Shown here: in pieces, positions 44,963-55,469 of the stretch | Layout: each line of letters begins with the position of its first letter | Numbering within the stretch: the first letter of the stretch is position 1 | From: Streptomyces resistomycificus | GTDB taxonomy: Bacteria > Actinomycetota > Actinomycetes > Streptomycetales > Streptomycetaceae | Assembly: GCF_001514265.1 (NCBI RefSeq) | Contig: NZ_KQ948988.1 | Span: 751,395 to 815,394 of the forward strand | Direction of reading: 5' to 3' | Length of the DNA stretch: 64,000 nucleotides | Position numbers and translations under genes: made by a program | Notes under the pieces: generated by a model | The model's input: the letters and a program-made list of their open reading frames with translations, nothing else | Databases searched by the model: none | Told to the model about the DNA's origin: nothing

Positions 44963-45499
44963 GTGCGTGACTACAGCATCAGGGCGGCGAGCCCGGACGA
45001 CATCGACAGTGCGCGAGCCGTGATGCTCGACACCGTCTACCGCGACTTCAAGACCGGCTACGTGCCCCGCTGGCACGCCGACATCGTCGACCCGGCCGCC
45101 GCCTACCTCGCTCCCGCCCGCCACACCCTCCTCGTCGCCGTCGACCCGGCGGACGGAGCCGTCGTGGCCACGGCCGCCCTCGACTCCCGTGGCCCGGCCC
45201 ACCCGCCGAACCCGCGTCAGGTCGCCGACCGCTTCCCCTCCGGCGAGACCGCTCAGCTGCGCCGCGTGTACGTCCGCCCGGAGCACCGCAGGCGCGGCCT
45301 CGCCCGGCGCCTGGTCGACGAACTGCTCGCCTTCGCCGTCGCCGACGGCGGCTACCGCGCCGTCTATCTGCACACCGACCCCGCTGTCACCGGTGCTGAA
45401 CCGTTTTGGCGGTCGCTCGCCAAGGTCGTGCACGACGAGCGCGAAGACCCGGGCGCCGGCAACGGTGTCGTCCACTTCGAGATCCCGATGGGGCGGTGA
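44963..45499 (+). CDS. GNAT-family N-acetyltransferase
   Basis: A 178-residue GNAT protein. The acetyl-CoA binding motif A reads RRVYVRPEHRRRGLARRL, followed by AFAVADGGYRAVYLHTD. The GTG start has no ribosome binding site and follows a TATGAT box by six bases, suggesting leaderless translation. Four bases separate it from the lipoprotein gene downstream, so it should be co-transcribed with the ABC importer genes. The acetylated substrate is unknown. Confidence 0.85.
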   Translation: MRDYSIRAASPDDIDSARAVMLDTVYRDFKTGYVPRWHADIVDPAAAYLAPARHTLLVAVDPADGAVVATAALDSRGPAHPPNPRQVADRFPSGETAQLRRVYVRPEHRRRGLARRLVDELLAFAVADGGYRAVYLHTDPAVTGAEPFWRSLAKVVHDEREDPGAGNGVVHFEIPMGR

Positions 45500-45503
45500 C
45501 GGC

Positions 45504-46994
45504 ATGCGCCGCCGACACATACTCGGTTCCCTGCTGCTCGCCCCCCTCATGACGGCCTGCTTCGCGTCGAGCGGTGGCGGCGACTCCTCGGGCGACGGCA
45601 AGGCGGGCTCCCGACTGCGGGTCGCCCTCGCCTTCCCGCCCGCCGAGAACCTCTCGCCGTACGGTGCCGACGCCACCATCCTCAGCCGCCTCGGCGTCAC
45701 CGAGGGCCTGACCGCCCTCGACGCCAACGGCTCCGCCGCTCCCGCGCTCGCCCAGTCCTGGCGTCAGGTCGACGACCGCACCTGGCTGTTCACCCTGCGC
45801 GAGGCCACCTTCCAGGACGGCTCGCAGGTCACCCCGGCCGCGGTCGCCGCCGCCCTCGGCCACGCCGCCGAGGCCAAGCCCGCGCCCGCCGCCCTGTCCG
45901 GCGTCACACTCACCGCCAAGGCCGACGGCGGCAGCGGTGTACGCGTCACCACTGGCGCCCCCGACCCCGTACTGCCCCTGCGCCTGTCCAGCCCGAGCCT
46001 CGCCGTCCTGTCCTCGAAGGCCTACGACGGCAAGGACGGCGCCGACCCGGTCGGCACCGCCACCGGACCCTTCGAGCTCACCAAGGTCACCGGCTCCACC
46101 GCCGCCACCCTCGACCGCTACGACGACTACTGGGGCGGCCGCGCCCAGGCCTCCGGCGTCGACGTCCGCTTCATCGCCGACGGCACCGCCCGCGCCGGCG
46201 CCCTGCGCACCGACGAGGTCGACGTCGCCGAGGCGGTCCCGGTCGCGCAGGCCGCCACCCTCGACAAGGCCACCCGCAAGGAGACGGCCACCACCCGCAC
46301 CACGAGCCTCCTGCTGAACTCCGCCTCGGGCCCGTTCAAGGACGCGCAGCTGCGTGCCGCCGCCCGCCGGTCCGTGGACACCTCGGCCCTCGCCGAGGGC
46401 GTCTACGAGGGCTACGCCGACCCCGGCGCCGGCATCTACGGACCCGCCGTGACCTGGGCCGAGGGCAAGCGCCGGCAGCCGACCGGGCGGGCCGGGGCCG
46501 CGACGCCCGACGGGACCAGGATCACCCTCGCCACCTACGACAACCGGCCCGAACTCCCGGAGGTCGCCCAGGTGCTGAAGCAGCAGCTGGAGAAGGCCGG
46601 GTTCCGGGTCACCCTGCAGGTGCGGGAGTACTCCCGGCTGGAGAGCGACGCGCTGGAAGGCAAGTTCGACGCGTTCGTGCTCGCCCGCAACACCCTCGTC
46701 GACACCGGCGACCCGCTCGCGGTCCTCGCCAGCGACTACACCTGCGACGGCGGCTACAACATCGCCCAGCTCTGCGACAAGAACGTCGACCGGGCCGTCG
46801 CCGAGGCCGAGGGCGTCGCCGGCACCGCCGAGCGGCAGGACGCGGCCATGACCGCCGAGGCCGCGATCCTCGGCACCGACGCCGTCGTCCCGCTGGTCCA
46901 CCAGCGCATCATCACCGGCGTCGCCGACTCGGTCAGCGGAGTGCTCCTCGACCCGTACGAGCGCACCCTCCTCGGCACCGGAACCCGGCGCTGA
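45504..46994 (+). CDS. ABC importer substrate-binding lipoprotein
   Basis: A 496-residue family 5 (dipeptide/nickel/oligopeptide) solute-binding protein. MRRRHILGSLLLAPLMTAC is a lipoprotein signal with Cys19 in the lipobox. The mature part has SPYGADATILSRLGVTEGLT, SWRQVDDRTWLFTLREATFQDG (the family signature) and GTGPFELTKV-like TATGPFELTKV. It would capture a small peptide, metal chelate or opine outside the membrane. It is followed after three bases by the fused permease gene. The substrate is not readable, although the neighbouring MFS and acetyltransferase genes recall metallophore or antibiotic-import systems. Confidence 0.9.
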   Translation: MRRRHILGSLLLAPLMTACFASSGGGDSSGDGKAGSRLRVALAFPPAENLSPYGADATILSRLGVTEGLTALDANGSAAPALAQSWRQVDDRTWLFTLREATFQDGSQVTPAAVAAALGHAAEAKPAPAALSGVTLTAKADGGSGVRVTTGAPDPVLPLRLSSPSLAVLSSKAYDGKDGADPVGTATGPFELTKVTGSTAATLDRYDDYWGGRAQASGVDVRFIADGTARAGALRTDEVDVAEAVPVAQAATLDKATRKETATTRTTSLLLNSASGPFKDAQLRAAARRSVDTSALAEGVYEGYADPGAGIYGPAVTWAEGKRRQPTGRAGAATPDGTRITLATYDNRPELPEVAQVLKQQLEKAGFRVTLQVREYSRLESDALEGKFDAFVLARNTLVDTGDPLAVLASDYTCDGGYNIAQLCDKNVDRAVAEAEGVAGTAERQDAAMTAEAAILGTDAVVPLVHQRIITGVADSVSGVLLDPYERTLLGTGTRR

Positions 46995-46997
46995 CCC

Positions 46998-48788
46998 GTG
47001 CGACGACACGTGGCCGCACTCGTGTGGCGAGCCGCCCTCGCGGCCGCCCTCGTGTGCGGCATCGGCCTGCTGCCCTGGCTGAGCCGGACGGACCCCGCGC
47101 TGACCGTCCTCAAGGCGCGCTCCGCCGACCGCGACCCGACCCCCGGGGTACTCGCCGACATCCGGGACCAACTCGGCTTGGACAAAGGGCCGTTGTCCCT
47201 GCTCGGAGAGTGGCTCGGCGGTCTGTGGCGGGGTGACGCGGGCCGGTCGTGGCTCTCCGGCGACGAGGTCGCGCCCGCGGTGCTCCAGGCACTCGGCGCG
47301 TCCCTGCTGCTGATGGCGGTGGCCCTCGCGGTCGCCGCCCTCACCGCCGCCCTGATCTGCGCCCGCACCCTGTGGCTCGGCGCCCACCGGCGCCTCGACG
47401 GCAGGCGGTCGGGCGGCGGCGGCTCGGCCGTCCTCGCCGCGCTGCCCGAGTTCCTCACCGCGTCCGTCCTGGCCACCGTGGTGGGCGTACAGCTGGGCTG
47501 GCTGCCCGCCCTCGGCTGGTACGGACCCCGGTGGACGGTGTTGCCCGCCCTCGCGCTCGGACTGCCCGCGGGCGCCGTCATCGGCCGGCTCCTCGACGAC
47601 CTGCTGCCCGGTGCCTTCGCCGAACCCTGGGCCCTGGCCGCCGCCGCGCGCGGACTGCCGGGCCGCGGCATCGCCCGCCAGGCCGTCCGCCGCTGTCTGC
47701 CCGGACTGCTCCCCAACCTCGGCCTGTTCGTGGTCGGTCTGACCGGCGGGGCGGTCGCCGTGGAGCAGATCTTCGACATCCCCGGCCTCGGCCGCACCAC
47801 CCTGCAGGCCGCCCTCGCCCAGGACCTGCCCGTCCTCCAGGCCGGCACGCTCGCCCTGGTCCTGCTGGCGGCGCTGGCGGCGGGCCTCGCCGCCCTCGCC
47901 ACCCGGCGTCTCGTCGGCCCGGCCCTGCGCGACGGCGCCCTGCAGTCCCTGCACCGGCCCGCACCTTCGGTCCGCAGCACACTGCCCTTCGTCTACGGCG
48001 GCCTGCTCCTCCTCGTCGTCGCCCTCGGCCTGCCCCGCGATCCGCTCGCCCTGGACACCGGCGAGCGTCTGCGCCCGCCCTCGGGGAGTCATCCGTTCGG
48101 CACCGACGCCCTCGGCCGGGACGTCCTCGCCCGCGTCGCGCACGGCGCCCTCGACACCCTGCTGCTCGCTCTCGCGATCGGCGCCGCCGCCCTGCTGACG
48201 GGCGTCCTGCTCGGCCTGGCCCCCCGGCTCTCGGGGCCGCTCGTCGACACCGTGAGCGCGGTCCCGCCCGTGTTGCTCGCCCTGCTCGTCACCGCGGTCG
48301 CCGGCAGCGGGCCCGCCACCCCCGCGCTCGCCGTCGGCGCCGTGGCCTGGGCGCCACTGGCCGCGCACACCTCCGCGCTGCTGCGCCAGGAAAGGGCCGC
48401 CCTCCACGTCACGGCGACCCGGGGTCTGGGCGCCGACCGCTGGTACCTCCTGCGCCACGAACTGCTGCCCGCCGCCCTGCCACCCGTCACCCGGCACGCC
48501 CTGCTGCGCCTGCCCGGCATCGCCCTGGCGCTCGCCTCCCTCGCCTTCCTCGGCCTCGGCGCCCAGCCGCCCTCCCCGGAGTGGGGCCTGCTCCTCGCCG
48601 AGAACCAGCCCTACGCCGAACGCGCCCCCTGGGCGGTGCTCGCGCCCGCCGCCGTACTCGCCCTGCTCGGCGCGATCGCGGTGAGCGCCGCAGGCGGGGT
48701 GCGGCTGCCGAGGCGGGTCCGGCGTCGCGCCCCCGAGCCCCCGCTCGAAGAGACGTCACCCGCGGAGGAGTTGGTGGGAGCCCGATGA
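46998..48788 (+). CDS. Fused DppB-DppC-type ABC permease
   Basis: A 596-residue protein carrying two permease halves. Residues 1-310 look like DppB/NikB, with ILGLDKG-like RDQLGLDKGPLSLLGEWL, an EAA-type loop around AAAARGLPGRGIARQAVRR and AVAVEQIFDIPGLGRT. Residues 330-575 look like DppC/NikC, with HPFGTDALGRDVLARVAHG and ATRGLGADRWYLLRHELLPAALPP. The two are normally separate proteins of about 310 and 290 residues, so this is a genuine fusion with both cytoplasmic coupling loops present. GTG start, no good RBS; probably translationally coupled to the lipoprotein gene. No ATP-binding subunit is encoded nearby. Confidence 0.9.
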   Translation: MRRHVAALVWRAALAAALVCGIGLLPWLSRTDPALTVLKARSADRDPTPGVLADIRDQLGLDKGPLSLLGEWLGGLWRGDAGRSWLSGDEVAPAVLQALGASLLLMAVALAVAALTAALICARTLWLGAHRRLDGRRSGGGGSAVLAALPEFLTASVLATVVGVQLGWLPALGWYGPRWTVLPALALGLPAGAVIGRLLDDLLPGAFAEPWALAAAARGLPGRGIARQAVRRCLPGLLPNLGLFVVGLTGGAVAVEQIFDIPGLGRTTLQAALAQDLPVLQAGTLALVLLAALAAGLAALATRRLVGPALRDGALQSLHRPAPSVRSTLPFVYGGLLLLVVALGLPRDPLALDTGERLRPPSGSHPFGTDALGRDVLARVAHGALDTLLLALAIGAAALLTGVLLGLAPRLSGPLVDTVSAVPPVLLALLVTAVAGSGPATPALAVGAVAWAPLAAHTSALLRQERAALHVTATRGLGADRWYLLRHELLPAALPPVTRHALLRLPGIALALASLAFLGLGAQPPSPEWGLLLAENQPYAERAPWAVLAPAAVLALLGAIAVSAAGGVRLPRRVRRRAPEPPLEETSPAEELVGAR

Positions 48789-50008
48789 CCTCACTGTCGA
48801 CCAGGCTGCGCAAGGAACCCGCGCACGCCTCTCTCTCGCCCCTGCTGCGACTGCTGATCCTCACCCAACTCGCCTTCAACCTTGGCTTCTTCGCCGTACT
48901 GCCCTTCCTGTCCGAACACCTCGGACAGGCCATGGGCATGGCCGGCTGGCTGGTCGGCCTGGTGCTGGGCCTGCGCACCTTCAGTCAGCAGGGGCTGTTC
49001 CTGGTGGGCGGCGCGCTGGCCGACCGGTACGGCATCCGGCCGGTGGTGCTCGCGGGCTGCGTCCTGAGGATCGCCGGGTTCGCCTGGCTCGGCTACGCGG
49101 AGGCGACCTGGGCGGTCATCGGTGCCGTCCTGCTGATCGGGTTCGCCGCCGCGCTGTTCTCGCCGGCCGTGGAGTCCGAGGTCGCCCGGCAGGCGGTGGC
49201 CTGGGAGTCGGCCGGCGGCGGCTCCCGAACCCGCGTGCTGGCCCTGTTCACCGTCGCCGGACAGGCGGGCGCGTTCGTCGGCCCGCTGCTGGGCGCACTG
49301 CTGCTGTCGGTGGACTTCCGCACGGTCTGCCTGGCGGGGGCCGGGATCTTCGTCCTCGTCCTGGCCGGACACGCCTGGCTGCTGCCGCAGCACATCCCCG
49401 GCCGGGAACGCGTCCAGGTCCGCGGCGGCTTGGGGGCGCTGCTGCGCAACCGCCGCTTCCTCGCGCTGTGCTGCGCGTACGGCGCCTACCTGCTCGCCTA
49501 CAACCAGCTCTACCTCGCCCTGCCCGACGAGGTGCAGCGGGCCGCCGGCTCGCAGGCGCCGCTCGCCTGGCTGTTCGCCCTGTCGTCCCTGCTGGTGGTG
49601 ACCGCCCAGCTCCCCGTCACCCGCTGGGTGGGGGACCGGCTCGACCTGCGCAGGTCCATGGTGAGCGGGCTGCTGCTGATCGCGGCCGGATTCGCGGTCG
49701 TGGCCGTCGCCCGGCCGGCCGGCTGGACCGGCACCCCGGGCCTGCTGCCCGCGGCCGGCTTCGTCGTGCTGCTCACCCTCGGCCAGATGCTGGTGGCCCC
49801 CGTCGCCCGCGCCTGGGTGCCCGACCTCGCGGAAGAGGGCCGACTCGGCCTCTACACGGGAGCGTTGTCCTCGGTGTCCGGCCTGATCGTCCTCGTCGGC
49901 AGCGCGGCCACGGGAACGCTGCTGGACAGCGGACTGCCGGCGGTGGTGCCCTGGTTGGTGCTGGCGGCCGTACCGGCGTGCGCGATCGGGCTGTTGCCGC
50001 GGCGGTAG
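48785..50008 (+). CDS. MFS transporter, MdtH/YceL-like
   Basis: A 407-residue 12-TM major facilitator. TM1 begins LTQLAFNLGFFAVLPFLSEHL, motif A is GGALADRYGIRPVV, and a second half starts near GLGALLRNRRFLALCCAYG. The overall type is that of small proton-driven exporters. ATG 48785 overlaps the permease stop as ATGA, so the two are translationally coupled. An exporter coupled to an importer is typical of metallophore or signal recycling, which is inference from context. Confidence 0.9.
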   Translation: MTSLSTRLRKEPAHASLSPLLRLLILTQLAFNLGFFAVLPFLSEHLGQAMGMAGWLVGLVLGLRTFSQQGLFLVGGALADRYGIRPVVLAGCVLRIAGFAWLGYAEATWAVIGAVLLIGFAAALFSPAVESEVARQAVAWESAGGGSRTRVLALFTVAGQAGAFVGPLLGALLLSVDFRTVCLAGAGIFVLVLAGHAWLLPQHIPGRERVQVRGGLGALLRNRRFLALCCAYGAYLLAYNQLYLALPDEVQRAAGSQAPLAWLFALSSLLVVTAQLPVTRWVGDRLDLRRSMVSGLLLIAAGFAVVAVARPAGWTGTPGLLPAAGFVVLLTLGQMLVAPVARAWVPDLAEEGRLGLYTGALSSVSGLIVLVGSAATGTLLDSGLPAVVPWLVLAAVPACAIGLLPRR

Positions 50009-50017
50009 GGGCCCGCC

Positions 50018-50464
50018 ATGGAGACCCAGGACATCCGGGTGGAGGTCGCCCGGGCAGCGGACCGGGAACTCGTCGACGCCTTCGACCGGATGCTGCCGCA
50101 GCTGTCCTCGACCGCGGCGCGCCTCGACCTGGTGGCCCTCGACCGCATCCTTCGCTGCGACGCGAACACCCTGCTGGTCGCCCGCTCGGGCGAGGCCGTC
50201 GTCGGCACCATGACGTTCGTGGTGTTCCCGGTGCCCAGCGGCCTGCGGGCCCGTATCGAGGACGTCGTCGTCGACCACGAGGCGCGAGGCCGGGGAATCG
50301 CCGGGCTGCTCACCCACGAGGCGCTGCGGCCGGCCGCCGAGGCGGGCGCGCGGACCGTCGACCTCACCTCACGGCCCGACCGGACTGCCGCGAACCGGCT
50401 GTACGAGCGACTGGGCTTCAAAGCCAGAGGGTCGACGGTGTACCGGGTACCGCTAAAGGGCTGA
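50018..50464 (+). CDS. GNAT-family N-acetyltransferase
   Basis: A 148-residue GNAT protein with IEDVVVDHEARGRGIAGLL as the acetyl-CoA loop and NRLYERLGFKARGSTVY as the C-terminal fold. It lies nine bases after the MFS gene and ends the operon. The substrate is unknown. It is shorter than and not closely similar to the acetyltransferase at 44963. Confidence 0.85.
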   Translation: METQDIRVEVARAADRELVDAFDRMLPQLSSTAARLDLVALDRILRCDANTLLVARSGEAVVGTMTFVVFPVPSGLRARIEDVVVDHEARGRGIAGLLTHEALRPAAEAGARTVDLTSRPDRTAANRLYERLGFKARGSTVYRVPLKG

Positions 50465-50689
50465 CGCCCCCTCGGGTCCGTCAGGTTCGGCTTCGCTGGG
50501 TTCGGCCGCGCTGGGTTCGGCCCCGTTGGGCTTGGCCGCGCCGGGTTTGGTCCCGTCACGCGTAGCCCCGTCAGGTTTGGCCCCGTTGGGCTTGGCCACG
50601 CCGGGCTTGGCCCCGTCACACGCAGCCCCGTCAGGTTCTGCCCCGTCACGCGCAGTCCCGCCAGGCTCGGACCGGCAGGTTTCATCCCG
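50465..50689 (-). repeat. Degenerate 15-bp repeats, possible lost C-terminal tail
   Basis: About 225 bases of imperfect 15-bp repeats built on GGGGCCAAGCCCGGC-like units. On the minus strand, in frame with the phosphatidyltransferase gene just past its TGA, they encode a hydrophilic tail with units such as DGAKPGVAKPNGAKPDGA. The frame stays open for 78 codons, to TAG at 50453-50455. The repeats therefore look like a former or alternative C-terminal extension of that gene. Confidence 0.6.
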
Positions 50690-51466
50690 TCAGGACGCCA
50701 CCGGCTCCGGCTCCGGCATGAGCTCCAGCACCGCCGCCACGGAAGCCCGCGGGGCGCGCGAGGTCCGGTACAGCCACAGGATGTCCCGGCCGAACGACCA
50801 GACCAGCAGCCCCAGCGCCGACGCGACGACCGCGAACGTCCCCGGGTACGGCAGCAGACCCGACGCGGCCAGCAGGAGGAGGACACCCTGGAGCGCGGCG
50901 ACCGTCTTGCGGGCCGTGCTCGGCGGCAGCGGCGCGTTGAGCCAGGGCAGCACGCGGGCCGCGGCGACGAACGCGTACCGCATGACGCCGATCAGCAGGA
51001 CCCACGGGCCGAGGGCCGTCGCGACGTACACGCTGAGCACCAGGATCAGGAACGCGTCGACCTCCATGTCGAAGCGCGCGCCCAGCGGGGTCGAGGTACC
51101 GGTGCGGCGGGCGACCTTGCCGTCCACCCCGTCGAGGATCAGGGCCACCGCCGTCAGACCGACGAACAGCGTCACCGGCGGTGAGCTCTCGAAGGAGTCG
51201 GCGACCAGGGCGGTCACCACGCCGACCAGGGTCGCCCGGCCGAGCGTCACCCGGTTCGCCGGGCCGAAGGAGCGCAGCCGCGAGCGGTGCAGAGCCCGGG
51301 AGAGCACCGCCCAGGTGGCGATGGCGAAGGCGAGGCCGGTGAGCCAGCCCGCCGGCCCCATGCCGATCGCCGTGCCGAGCAGGGCCAGCAACAGGATCTG
51401 CAGACCCGCTCCCACCGCGGTCTCCTGCTGGACCAGCCTTGCTTCGTAAGTGTTGTTCAGGGCCAC
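50690..51466 (-). CDS. CDP-alcohol phosphatidyltransferase family protein
   Basis: A 258-residue integral membrane protein starting at GTG 51466, with GGAGGAA upstream. The family motif D-G-x2-A-R-x8-G-x3-D-x3-D is present as LDGVDGKVARRTGTSTPLGA followed by RFDMEVDAF. Several hydrophobic segments surround it. It should transfer a phosphoalcohol from a CDP-lipid (or CDP-alcohol) to an acceptor at the membrane. It is divergent from the dehydrogenase gene at 51575. Its TGA is followed in frame by a repeat-rich extension, so the stop may be a recent nonsense change. In this neighbourhood it may make a lipid carrier or head group for the adjoining pathway. Confidence 0.88.
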   Translation of the reverse strand: MALNNTYEARLVQQETAVGAGLQILLLALLGTAIGMGPAGWLTGLAFAIATWAVLSRALHRSRLRSFGPANRVTLGRATLVGVVTALVADSFESSPPVTLFVGLTAVALILDGVDGKVARRTGTSTPLGARFDMEVDAFLILVLSVYVATALGPWVLLIGVMRYAFVAAARVLPWLNAPLPPSTARKTVAALQGVLLLLAASGLLPYPGTFAVVASALGLLVWSFGRDILWLYRTSRAPRASVAAVLELMPEPEPVAS

Positions 51467-51574
51467 CGCACATTCCTCCGGCCAGGTGACAGAGTCGATC
51501 AAGGCCGCGTACTGTGCGCGACCTGTGCACACCTCGGTACGTGAACAGGTTCCCGATCGTTCAGGAGGACGCCG

Positions 51575-52558
51575 ATGAAGCGCACCGCACGTGCGTTCTG
51601 GCTCGACGCTCCGGGCCATGGCGAGATCCGTGAGACCGCCCTGCCGGACCCCGCCGACGGCGAGGTCGTCGTCCGCTCGCTGTACTCCGGCGTCAGCCGG
51701 GGCACGGAGACACTGGTGTTCCGCGGCGGGGTGCCCGAGAGCCAGCACACGGCCATGCGAGCGCCCTTCCAGGAGGGCGACTTCCCGGCACCGGTGAAGT
51801 ACGGCTACCTCAACGTGGGCGTGGTGGAGGAGGGCCCGGGCGACCTCGTCGGCCGAACCGTCTTCTGTCTGTACCCGCACCAGACGCGGTACGTCGTCCC
51901 GGTGGCCGCGGTGACGGTCGTACCGCCGTCCGTACCCGCCGAACGGGCCATCCTCGCCGGCACGCTGGAGACCGCCGTGAACGCCCTCTGGGACGCGGCA
52001 CCTCTGGTCGGCGACCGGATCGCCGTCGTCGGCGGCGGCATGATCGGCAGCTCGGTGGCCGCCCTGCTGGCCCGATTCCCCGGCGTCCGCGTCCAGTTGG
52101 TCGACGCCGACCCCGCCCGCGCCAAGACCGCGGAGGCCCTCGGCGTCGGCTTCGCCCTGCCCGGGGACGCGCTCGGCGAGTGCGACCTCGTCGTCCACGC
52201 CAGCGCCAGCGAACAGGGCCTAGCCCGTTGTCTGGAACTGCTGACCGCCGAGGGCACCGTCCTCGAACTGAGCTGGTACGGCGACCGGCAGGTCAGCCTC
52301 CCGCTCGGCGAGGCCTTCCACTCCCGGCGCCTGGTCATCCGCAGCAGCCAGGTCGGAACCGTGTCACCCGCCCGCCGCTCCAGCCGCAGCTACGCCGACC
52401 GCCTCGCCCTCGCCCTCGACCTGCTCGCCGACCCGGCGCTGGACGCCCTCGTCACCGGGGAGAGCACGTTCGGTGAACTGCCCGACGTGCTGCCGCGGCT
52501 CGCCTCCGGCGAGATCCCCGCCCTGTGCCACCGGGTCCGCTACGACGAGGACGAGTGA
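51575..52558 (+). CDS. MDR-family dehydrogenase
   Basis: A 327-residue medium-chain dehydrogenase/reductase starting at ATG 51575 behind [24 protein letters not shown] is the catalytic-domain segment seen in BchC-like members, and [19 protein letters not shown] is the Rossmann loop. The classical structural-zinc cysteine quartet is absent. It would oxidise or reduce a secondary alcohol or sugar-like substrate with NAD(P). It is the first + strand gene of a set continuing with the PTPS homologue. In S. coelicolor I recall the same order around SCO6650. Confidence 0.85.
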   Translation: MKRTARAFWLDAPGHGEIRETALPDPADGEVVVRSLYSGVSRGTETLVFRGGVPESQHTAMRAPFQEGDFPAPVKYGYLNVGVVEEGPGDLVGRTVFCLYPHQTRYVVPVAAVTVVPPSVPAERAILAGTLETAVNALWDAAPLVGDRIAVVGGGMIGSSVAALLARFPGVRVQLVDADPARAKTAEALGVGFALPGDALGECDLVVHASASEQGLARCLELLTAEGTVLELSWYGDRQVSLPLGEAFHSRRLVIRSSQVGTVSPARRSSRSYADRLALALDLLADPALDALVTGESTFGELPDVLPRLASGEIPALCHRVRYDEDE

Positions 52559-52633
52559 TCCGGCGACACGCACCTTCAACTCCGTGCGACCTGCCTCGGG
52601 TACACAAGAGCGCCTGACCTGAGAAAAGAGTGA

Positions 52634-54314
<1,681 letters not shown>

Positions 54315-54318
<4 letters not shown>

Positions 54319-55469
54319 GGAAGACGGCGGAGACGGCGATGACACAGCACGGCGGCAGGATCCCCACGCAGCCCGGACCACGGGACGCGGTCGAGGCGAA
54401 GGATTCCGTGATGGCCGGTCCTGGAGGAGTGTCGGTGCAGGCAAAGGTCGTCCGTCTCGGAGAGACGCCGGCTCAGGCCGAGGTCTCCTCGTCCTCGGAA
54501 GCCGCCGAGCCGGGCACGTTCGAGAGCGCGGACCCCGGCGGGGCCGCCGACGCGACCGCGGCCGTCATCGCGGGCGCCGGCCCCACGCTGCCCCCCGGGG
54601 AGCGGCCCACGGTGCGGCTGCGGGACGCCGGGCCCGACGATCCGCCCCGCTACGCCCCCGAGTGGCTGGAGTTGCGGGAGGGGGCCGACGCCGCGGCGCG
54701 GGCGCCCGAGTTGCTCGACCCGCTGCGGATCCGGCTCGCGAACCTGCCCGGGAAGGCCGGGATCGTCGTCCACGACCTGGGCTGCGGCACCGGCTCGATG
54801 GGCCGCTGGCTGGCCCCCCGCCTGGACGGCGCCCAGCACTGGATCCTGCACGACCGCGATCCCTACCTCCTGCACTTCGCCGCCGTGGCGTCCCCGCGCT
54901 CCGGCGCCGACGGCAGCCGCGTCTCGACCGAGACCCGCCGTGGCGACGTCGCCCGGCTCACCCCGGACGCCCTCGCCGGCGCGTCCCTCGTGACGGCCTC
55001 CGCGCTGCTCGACGTCCTCACCCGCGAGGAGATCGACACCCTCGCCGAAGCCTGCACCGGAGCGGGCTGCCCCGCCCTGCTGACGCTGTCCGTGGCCGGC
55101 CGCGTCGAACTCAGCCCGCCCCACCCGCTGGACGCGGAGATCGCCGAGGCGTTCAACGCCCACCAGCGGCGCGACGGTCTGCTCGGCCCGGACGCCGTCA
55201 CCGCGGCGTGCGAGGCGTTCTCCGAACGCGGCGCGACGGTACGGCTGCACCCGAGCCCCTGGCGCCTGGGCCCGGCCGAGGCCGCGCTGACGATCCAGTG
55301 GCTGCGCGGCTGGGTCGGCGCGGCCGTGGAACACGCCCCGGAGCTGCGCGAGCGCGCCGAAACCTATCTGCGCGAGCGCCTCGCGGCCTGCCAGGCGGGG
55401 GAGTTGCGGGTCGTGGTCCACCACATCGACCTGCTGGCCCTGTCCCGCCCGACGGGCAAAGCCTCATGA
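54315..55469 (+). CDS. Class I SAM-dependent methyltransferase
   Basis: A 384-residue protein. About 110 N-terminal residues are low-complexity and Ala/Gly/Pro-rich. The methyltransferase fold follows, with IVVHDLGCGTGSMGRWLAPR (SAM loop), HWILHDRDPYLLHFA and TASALLDVLTREEIDTL. ATG 54315 follows GGAGGG and overlaps the glycosyltransferase stop. An internal start nearer residue 100 is possible because the first part is not conserved in methyltransferases. Substrate unknown, presumably the product of the neighbouring GTP-derived pathway. Confidence 0.88.

Noticed and set aside
45387..48497. Minus-strand frame of about 1036 codons opposite the importer genes
   Set aside because: Composition of a GC-driven shadow (Gly/Gln/Arg-rich); the opposite strand has a lipobox and permease motifs.
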